Assembly (NCBI GenBank): GCA_015200025.1 | Contig: CP054186.1 | Location: forward strand, 620,001-684,000 | Length of the DNA: 64,000 nucleotides | Reading direction: 5' to 3' | Origin: Phycisphaeraceae bacterium | GTDB taxonomy: Bacteria > Planctomycetota > Phycisphaerae > Phycisphaerales > UBA1924 | In this document: piece after piece, positions 59,013-64,000 of the stretch | Layout: every line of letters begins with the position of its first letter | How positions within the stretch are numbered: position 1 is the stretch's first letter | Made by a program: the position numbers and the translations under genes | Notes under the pieces: generated by a model | What the model saw: only the letters and a program-made list of their open reading frames with translations | Databases searched by the model: none | What the model was told of the DNA's origin: nothing

Positions 59013-59705
59013 TCAATCGAGCAGCCACCCGAGCACCTCGCCGGTTGACGACAGGTTCTCCACGGCCGCGGTCGCGCCGGCACGCTCGAGGTCGAGGCGT
59101 GAGTACATGCCCGTGGCGACGGCGAGGCTCCGGCAGCCGTGGGCGCGGGCGCAGGCGACGTCGTGCGGGGTGTCGCCGATGACCGTCACGCGGGCGGGGT
59201 CGGCGGGGCTCCCGGCCAGGGTGGCGTAGCGTTCGAGCCCGACGGGGACGAGGTGCTCGCGGGCGGGCGGGTCGTGCGGCGACTCGTCGCCCCAGACGCG
59301 GACCGGGAAGCCCTCGGGTTCAATCCCGGCGGCGCGGAGCTTGAGGGCGCCGGTGTCGGGGAAGTTCCCGGTGAGCAGGCCGAGCGTCACGCCCGGACGC
59401 CCCGCGAGCGCCGCGAGGAGGTCCATGACGCCCGGGCAGGCGTTGGCCCGGCCCGGTTCAGCAAGGATCGAGGCCAGGCGACGACGGTACCCGTCGCGCA
59501 GCACCCCACGGTTGGCCGGTGTCGGCTCCAGGGCGTTGCGCACGAGCAGGTCGGCGAGGATGAGCGGATCGAGCCGCCCCGCGAAGTCCACCCCCTCGGT
59601 GGTGAACCCGGGGCCGAAGTGGTCTTGGCCCGCCCCGTGCAAGGCCTCGATCCCCGCCCGCTGCGTGGTGATGAGGGTGGCGTCGATGTCGAAAAGGATC
59701 AGCAT
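59013..59705 (-). CDS. HAD-superfamily phosphatase
   Basis: A 230-residue HAD hydrolase: motif I LFDIDATLI (nucleophile Asp6, Asp8; the usual DxDGTL Gly is Ala), a helical cap domain, motif II LLTGNFPDTG, the Lys region, and motif III VIGDTPHDVACARAHG. It resembles phosphoglycolate phosphatase-like members. The substrate is unknown. It begins 33 bases after the kinase stop on the same strand and may share its transcript. Confidence 0.88.
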   Translation of the reverse strand: MLILFDIDATLITTQRAGIEALHGAGQDHFGPGFTTEGVDFAGRLDPLILADLLVRNALEPTPANRGVLRDGYRRRLASILAEPGRANACPGVMDLLAALAGRPGVTLGLLTGNFPDTGALKLRAAGIEPEGFPVRVWGDESPHDPPAREHLVPVGLERYATLAGSPADPARVTVIGDTPHDVACARAHGCRSLAVATGMYSRLDLERAGATAAVENLSSTGEVLGWLLD

Positions 59706-59738
59706 GGGAGGGTGAGGTCTCGGGCGCGTGCAGGCGCA

Positions 59739-62684
59739 TCACCAAGCGGGCTTGGGTTGACCCGCGATGGTCCGTCGGAACCCCCACGCGGCCAAGCCCG
59801 CCACCGCCACCGCGGCGACCAGCCCGGACCCGAAGTACCACGCCGAGGTATCGAGCGTCAGGGGGAATCGGTCCAGGAGCCCGGCCGCGAAGAAGGCGGC
59901 CATGAACATGAGCGCCCCGAGCCGGGCGAGGATGAACACCGTCGCCCCCGCGACGACCACCGCGACCACGGCAAGGACTCCCTGCCCGGCGGGCGAGGCG
60001 TGCCCGGTCTGCTTCACCAGGAGCGCCAGGAACCCCAGCGCCACCAGCGCGCCGACGGCGAGGTCGGCGGCGGCCCTGGCGCGCACGACGAACCTCGCGA
60101 GGGGCACGAGGAAGAGCATCACGAGGGTCAGTAGCACCGCCTGGTTGGCGCTGCCCACCGCCGCGCCCAGCGCCTCGCGCACGCCGCCGAGCGTCTGCCC
60201 GTCGACGGGCCTGGGCGCCGGAGGCTCGCCCACGGGGAGCAGGTAGAGCCCCTGGACCAGCAGCGTCCAGCCCACGCCCAGCCCGCACCCCGCCAGCACG
60301 TCCCGGCCCACCAGCCCGTCGCGCACGTCGCCCGAGAGCAACCGGCTCAGCGAGATCAACGATTGAGGCCAGACCTGCCGGACCAGCGGCTCGACGGCCA
60401 TGTAGACCACCCACGCCAAGACCGCGGCGTAGAGCGCCCCGCCGATGGCGCCGGGGATCAGGTCCAGGAACGACGCCGACGCGACCACGCGGGCGCTGAG
60501 AAGCCACGCCACCAGGCTCGACGCGAGCACGAATCCGGCCAGACGGGACGCCCCCTTGGGGTCACCCCTCCCGCGCCGCACGTTCACGAACGCCAACGCC
60601 GCGGGGCCCAGGATCAGCAGCCCGTATAGCACCAGCCCCGTCACGAAGCGGGCGGCGTCGGACGAGCCCTCGCCCCCGGACCCCGGGGCGCCGACGGGCT
60701 CGTCGGCGGGTTCGCTCGTGGGCGCGGCCTGGGGCTCGGCGTGGAAATAGACGGGGCGTCCCGCCAGCGTCGCGCCGTGGGCGACGATCCGGGACCCGTC
60801 CGCCGTCGTCCACGCCCACGCGAGCGAGCGGTCGTGCGCCACCGGGGGCACACGCCGGGGCTCGGCCGTCGCCCCGGGCTCCTGCGGGACCGCGGCACGC
60901 TCGAACACGGGCGCCCACGGATCTCGAGCGGCGTCGCCCGCGAGGGGGGGGAGGTCGGACGGCTCGGCGCGGAACTCGGTCAGCCGGCCGGCGCGGTCGA
61001 AGATCAGCAGCGTCGAGCCCGTGGACCCCAGCGGGGGGTGCTCGGGGCCCACGCGGACATCGTGACGCTCCGGGAGGATCGCGGCGGGCTCGGTCCGGTG
61101 CCAGAACATCATCTCGGCGTGCGGGGAACTCCCCTCGCGGCGCCGCTCGGTCCAGCCGTAGGCCCGGTCGGCGGCGGGCGGGGCGCCGACCGCGGTCAGG
61201 AGGCGCTGCGCGTCGGCCGCGAGGACCACGGGCGATTCGATCGCGTCGCGTTCGATCAGCCGGACCTTCGCGTTGAGCCCGGCCACCAGCGCGACGCCCA
61301 CGACCACCGCGCCCAGGGCCGCCCCGGCCTTGACCGGGTCGAGCGCGCCGCGCCCGCCCGAGGCGGCCACGAGTTCGGGGCTGGGGATCTCACCGGCGGC
61401 GAGCGCGGCGGAGAGCGCGTCGGCCCCGCCCAGCGCCGTCGCGAGCGCCAACGCCGACGGCGGCCTCAGCGCCGCGTCCTTCGAGAGGCACCGAAGAACG
61501 ACCTTGTCCACCGCGTCGGGGACCTCGGCGACCGACTCGCGCATCGACGACGGGAGGCTGTTGTGCAGCTCGATCAGTTCCGCCATCGATTGCGGTCGGT
61601 ACACCGGCTTGCCGGTGAAAAGTTCGTACAGCACCAGCCCGAGCGAGTACACGTCGCTCTGCGCCGTGACGCCCGTGCCCGAGAGTTGCTCGGGCGACAT
61701 GTACGCCGGCGTGCCCGCGCGGCTCCCCGCCGCCTTGAGCTCCTCCGCGAGCCCCGCGAGCCCGAAATCCATCAGGCGGACCTGCCCCTTCCCGTCGATC
61801 ATGATGTTGGCGGGCTTGAGGTCGCGGTGCAGCACCCCGCGCTCGTGCGCCGCCATCAGCCCCGCGCACATCTGACGCGCCAGCTGCACCGCCTTATCGA
61901 CCGGCAGCCGGCCGATCCGCCGCAGCAGCGTGCTGAGGTCCTCCCCGTCGACGTATTCCATCGAGATGAAGTGGACCCCCTCGATGTCCCCGATGTCGTA
62001 CACCCGGCACACGTTGGGGTGGCTCACCTGGCGCGCGATCTTGACCTCGTGCACCAGCCGGCTCAGCGCCGCCTCGTCCTGCGCCAACTCTTCCGGCAGG
62101 AACTTCATCGCCACAGGCTGGCCCAGCTTGAGGTCGTCCGCCCGGTACACCTCGCCCATCCCGCCCTTGCCGAGCCGCCCCACGATCCGGTACCGCTGGC
62201 CCAGGAGCGTCCCGGGGACGAACCGGCCCAGGTCCAGCACCCCCGTCGAGAGCATGAGCTTGTTCACCCCGCCGGTCGCGTTCGGCGCCGGACGCGGCGG
62301 CGTCCGACCGACGGGCCCGCCACCCGCCACCCCGGCCATCGCCAGGCTCTGCACCGCCGGGGCCCCGAGCCCGCCGTGCTCCGCGGCGGGATCCGGGCCC
62401 GATCCGAAAATCTCCGTCCCATGGGGATGGGTCGGGGCGTGGTGCGCCCCGTGCGAACCCCCGGTCAGGGTCGCGGCCTTGCCGGGGCCCGACGCCAACG
62501 GCGCCGTCACCAGCATGTCGGGCTCGGAGACGTCCGGGGGTGGCGCGGCCACGGCCTTCCCGCAGACCGGGCACTCTCGCCTCGTCGGTGGGAAGATGGC
62601 GCCGCACGATGGGCAGGTGGTGCTCAGAACTCGTTCTCCGCGAGGCCCGGCGATACACGACCGCCGCCCAAGCGTACCATACAC
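59739..62684 (-). CDS. Membrane Ser/Thr protein kinase with N-terminal zinc ribbon
   Basis: A protein of about 960-980 residues. It opens with a zinc ribbon (CPSCGAIFPPTRRECPVCG), a Pro/Gly linker, then a Hanks kinase (GRLGKGGMGEVYRADD, VAMKFLPEE, HRDLKPANIM, DFGLAGLAEE, GTPAYMSPEQL). One transmembrane helix near GAVVVGVALVAGL leads to an extracytoplasmic segment of ~200 residues. About eight more transmembrane helices follow at the C-terminus, an unusual transporter-like end. The start is unclear: GTG 62684 is the longest, but TATGGT at 62676-62681 and a GGAG eight bases before a CTG at 62627 favour that CTG start. Confidence 0.88.
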   Translation of the reverse strand: MYGTLGRRSCIAGPRGERVLSTTCPSCGAIFPPTRRECPVCGKAVAAPPPDVSEPDMLVTAPLASGPGKAATLTGGSHGAHHAPTHPHGTEIFGSGPDPAAEHGGLGAPAVQSLAMAGVAGGGPVGRTPPRPAPNATGGVNKLMLSTGVLDLGRFVPGTLLGQRYRIVGRLGKGGMGEVYRADDLKLGQPVAMKFLPEELAQDEAALSRLVHEVKIARQVSHPNVCRVYDIGDIEGVHFISMEYVDGEDLSTLLRRIGRLPVDKAVQLARQMCAGLMAAHERGVLHRDLKPANIMIDGKGQVRLMDFGLAGLAEELKAAGSRAGTPAYMSPEQLSGTGVTAQSDVYSLGLVLYELFTGKPVYRPQSMAELIELHNSLPSSMRESVAEVPDAVDKVVLRCLSKDAALRPPSALALATALGGADALSAALAAGEIPSPELVAASGGRGALDPVKAGAALGAVVVGVALVAGLNAKVRLIERDAIESPVVLAADAQRLLTAVGAPPAADRAYGWTERRREGSSPHAEMMFWHRTEPAAILPERHDVRVGPEHPPLGSTGSTLLIFDRAGRLTEFRAEPSDLPPLAGDAARDPWAPVFERAAVPQEPGATAEPRRVPPVAHDRSLAWAWTTADGSRIVAHGATLAGRPVYFHAEPQAAPTSEPADEPVGAPGSGGEGSSDAARFVTGLVLYGLLILGPAALAFVNVRRGRGDPKGASRLAGFVLASSLVAWLLSARVVASASFLDLIPGAIGGALYAAVLAWVVYMAVEPLVRQVWPQSLISLSRLLSGDVRDGLVGRDVLAGCGLGVGWTLLVQGLYLLPVGEPPAPRPVDGQTLGGVREALGAAVGSANQAVLLTLVMLFLVPLARFVVRARAAADLAVGALVALGFLALLVKQTGHASPAGQGVLAVVAVVVAGATVFILARLGALMFMAAFFAAGLLDRFPLTLDTSAWYFGSGLVAAVAVAGLAAWGFRRTIAGQPKPAW

Positions 62685-62729
62685 CGTGGATGGTCGGCCG
62701 GGGCCGACGCCAGCGCGGAGGGACGCGGG

Positions 62730-62969
62730 ATGCCGCTGTACGAGTACGTGTGCGAGCAGGACGGGAGCGTGATCGAGTTGCTCAGGCCCATCGACCGGGC
62801 CGACGCACCCGTCGAAGACCCACAGGGCCGGGGACGGACCTTTGCCCGCCGGCTCTCGACGTTCGCGGCGGCGTCGGGGACGTCCGCGGGCGGGGGATTG
62901 AGTGGCGGGGGTGGCGGGGGTGGGTGTTGCCCGTGCGGGAAGAACGCCGGGTCGTGCTCGCGCCGCTGA
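62730..62969 (+). CDS. FmdB-like small zinc-ribbon protein, degenerate
   Basis: A 79-residue protein starting MPLYEYVCEQDGSVIELLRP, the signature N-terminus of FmdB-family putative regulators. The usual first CxxC is reduced to a single Cys, and the second pair is absent from its normal place. A Gly run and CCPCGKNAGSCS follow at the C-terminus, giving a new cysteine cluster. It may still bind metal with altered geometry. It is divergent from the kinase gene by 45 bases and converges on the HtrA gene. Confidence 0.65.
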   Translation: MPLYEYVCEQDGSVIELLRPIDRADAPVEDPQGRGRTFARRLSTFAAASGTSAGGGLSGGGGGGGCCPCGKNAGSCSRR

Positions 62970-62987
62970 CCGCGGCCTCCCCGGTGT

Positions 62988-64000
62988 TCACCGCTTCAGA
63001 TCGATCCGCCCTCGCTCTTCGCCCCGGACCACGCCCAAAGGCACGCCCGAGGCGAGGTCGCCCTCGCGGACCAGCCGAGAGAATGTCCTCGCGTTGGCGA
63101 CCGGCGCCCCCGCCGCCTGCGTGATGATGTCGCCCACGGCGAGGCCCGCACGCTCGGCGGTCCCCCCGCGCTCCACCCCCACCACGAGGACCCCTTCCAG
63201 ATTTCGGTACCCGAGCCGGCGCGCGTCCTCCGCGGTCAGGTTGCGCAGCACCAGCCCCACGTCCGTGAGCCGGTACACGCCCGTGATCTCGGCGTGGTCG
63301 GCCAGCTCGACCACCACGTCCCTCGGCGTGCCGTCGCGGACGATCGACACCCGCACCTTGGTCCCCGGCGGGGTCAACGCGATGGCGGCCCGCAGCGTCG
63401 ACCGCGCCCGCATCGGCCGGCCCTCGTAGCGGACCACCACGTCGCGCTCTCGGAGGCCCGCCGTCGCCGCGGGGCTGTCCGCCGTCACCCCCGAGACGAG
63501 CACCCCCGACCCCGGGGCCAGCCCCAGCGAATCCGCGATGGGCGCGGTGAGGTCCTCGAGCGAGACGCCCATCCACCCGCGGACCACCGCGCCCTGCTTG
63601 ACCAGGCTGTCGATCACCGCCCGGGCCATGTTCGCGGGCACGGCGAACCCGATCCCCTCGCTCCCGCCCGCGCGCGACGCGATCGCCGTGTTCACCCCCA
63701 CGATCCGCCCGTCGAGGTCCACCAGGGGGCCCCCGCTGTTGCCCGGGTTGATCGCCGCGTCGGTCTGCAGGAAATCCTGGTACGCGTTCTCGTCCATCCC
63801 GGGGAGGGGCACGTCGCTCCGGCCCTTGGCCGACACGATCCCCGTCGTCACCGTGTTCGCGAACCCGAAGGGGCTCCCCACCGCCACCACGAACTCACCC
63901 ACATCGACCCGGTCCGAGTCCGCGAACGCCAACGCCGGCAGCGACGCGCCCGGCACCCGCAGCACCGCCACGTCCGTCAGCGGGTCACGCCCCACCAGTT
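62988..64000 (-). CDS. Deg/HtrA-type serine protease, 5' end beyond the window
   Basis: The C-terminal ~337 residues of a DegP/DegQ/DegS-type protease. The catalytic Asp region is VGRDPLTDVAVLRV, the catalytic Ser is in AINPGNSGGPLVDLDG, and GIGFAVPANMARAVIDSLV closes the protease domain. Two PDZ domains follow (PIADSLGLAPGSGVLVSGV, and a second, more divergent one beginning GLVLRNLTAEDARRLGY). The signal peptide and catalytic His lie past base 64000. It handles misfolded periplasmic proteins. Partial only because the window ends. Confidence 0.92.
   Translation of the reverse strand, partial: LVGRDPLTDVAVLRVPGASLPALAFADSDRVDVGEFVVAVGSPFGFANTVTTGIVSAKGRSDVPLPGMDENAYQDFLQTDAAINPGNSGGPLVDLDGRIVGVNTAIASRAGGSEGIGFAVPANMARAVIDSLVKQGAVVRGWMGVSLEDLTAPIADSLGLAPGSGVLVSGVTADSPAATAGLRERDVVVRYEGRPMRARSTLRAAIALTPPGTKVRVSIVRDGTPRDVVVELADHAEITGVYRLTDVGLVLRNLTAEDARRLGYRNLEGVLVVGVERGGTAERAGLAVGDIITQAAGAPVANARTFSRLVREGDLASGVPLGVVRGEERGRIDLKR

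Noticed and set aside
1..64000. CRISPR arrays, transposases, integrases, prophage or toxin-antitoxin modules
   Set aside because: None seen. The short tandem repeats are coding microsatellites without spacers, and the HNH protein has no mobile-element context.

Overview
The window is GC-rich chromosomal DNA (around 70% G+C), and its gene families point to a planctomycete, most likely of the Phycisphaerae/Phycisphaerales. The indicators are: large Ser/Thr kinases encoded with ECF sigma factors, Tat-exported Gfo/Idh/MocA oxidoreductases, a secreted protein ending in a variant PEP-CTERM anchor (PTPGALALLGMGGLLAARRRR type), many lipoproteins, lipid A/heptose genes and a clade II type nitrous oxide reductase cluster. 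I see no insertion sequence, integrase, prophage or CRISPR array. The window reads as a stable, densely packed chromosome with short operons, many 4-base start/stop overlaps and frequent strand switches.

Layout. 0-6.9 kb: xseB, a lipoprotein alpha/beta hydrolase, a divergent ApbE/SUMF1-fold lipoprotein pair and two paralogous Tat-signal oxidoreductases. 6.9-11.1 kb: an ATGA-coupled trio of ECF sigma factor, transmembrane Ser/Thr kinase with an anti-sigma-like zinc motif and a 21-glycine tract, and a second ECF sigma factor. 11.2-15.8 kb: pilT, AMP nucleosidase, peroxiredoxin and a DEAD-box helicase with an unexplained leader. 15.9-19.1 kb (minus strand): Na/Pi cotransporter, a racemase-fold protein lacking both catalytic cysteines, riboflavin synthase. 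19.2-25.3 kb: a PQQ-repeat lipoprotein, purH, an HNH endonuclease, pterin dehydratase and an acyl-CoA carboxylase beta subunit. 25.3-33.6 kb (minus strand): an N2O respiration cluster, cytochrome c - nosZ - nosB-like - nosD - nosF - nosY - nosL, followed by an Rrf2 regulator.

33.7-42.8 kb: Lon N-terminal-domain protein, glycine-zipper lipoprotein with a 5' hairpin, TIM-barrel isomerase, PEP-CTERM protein, kynA with a BamE-like lipoprotein, a GHL10 glycosidase with lipB, and tyrS. 42.8-50.6 kb: rsmB, a histidine kinase with a REC-XRE response regulator, lpxB, a GH3-family enzyme translationally coupled to a hydrolase, and tRNA-Val(GAC). 50.7-56 kb: nitrilase, and a coupled run maf - membrane protein - lpxK - hldE, then an ASCH protein. 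56-64 kb: clpX, a SHOCT protein, a conserved unknown, a HAD phosphatase, a second membrane Ser/Thr kinase, an FmdB-like protein and the 3' part of an HtrA protease that runs off the window end.

The most coherent functional system is the N2O reductase cluster. It encodes a membrane-anchored dihaem cytochrome as likely electron donor, the Sec-type (non-Tat) enzyme, the Cu-loading ABC machinery (NosDFY) and the Cu lipoprotein NosL, with a candidate sigma70 promoter and a perfect 18-bp palindrome upstream. A second theme, seen across the window, is a -10-like TANNNT hexamer ending only 5-6 bases before the start codon of nine unrelated genes, which suggests that leaderless mRNAs are common in this organism. 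The most unexpected single protein is the racemase-fold protein without catalytic cysteines.
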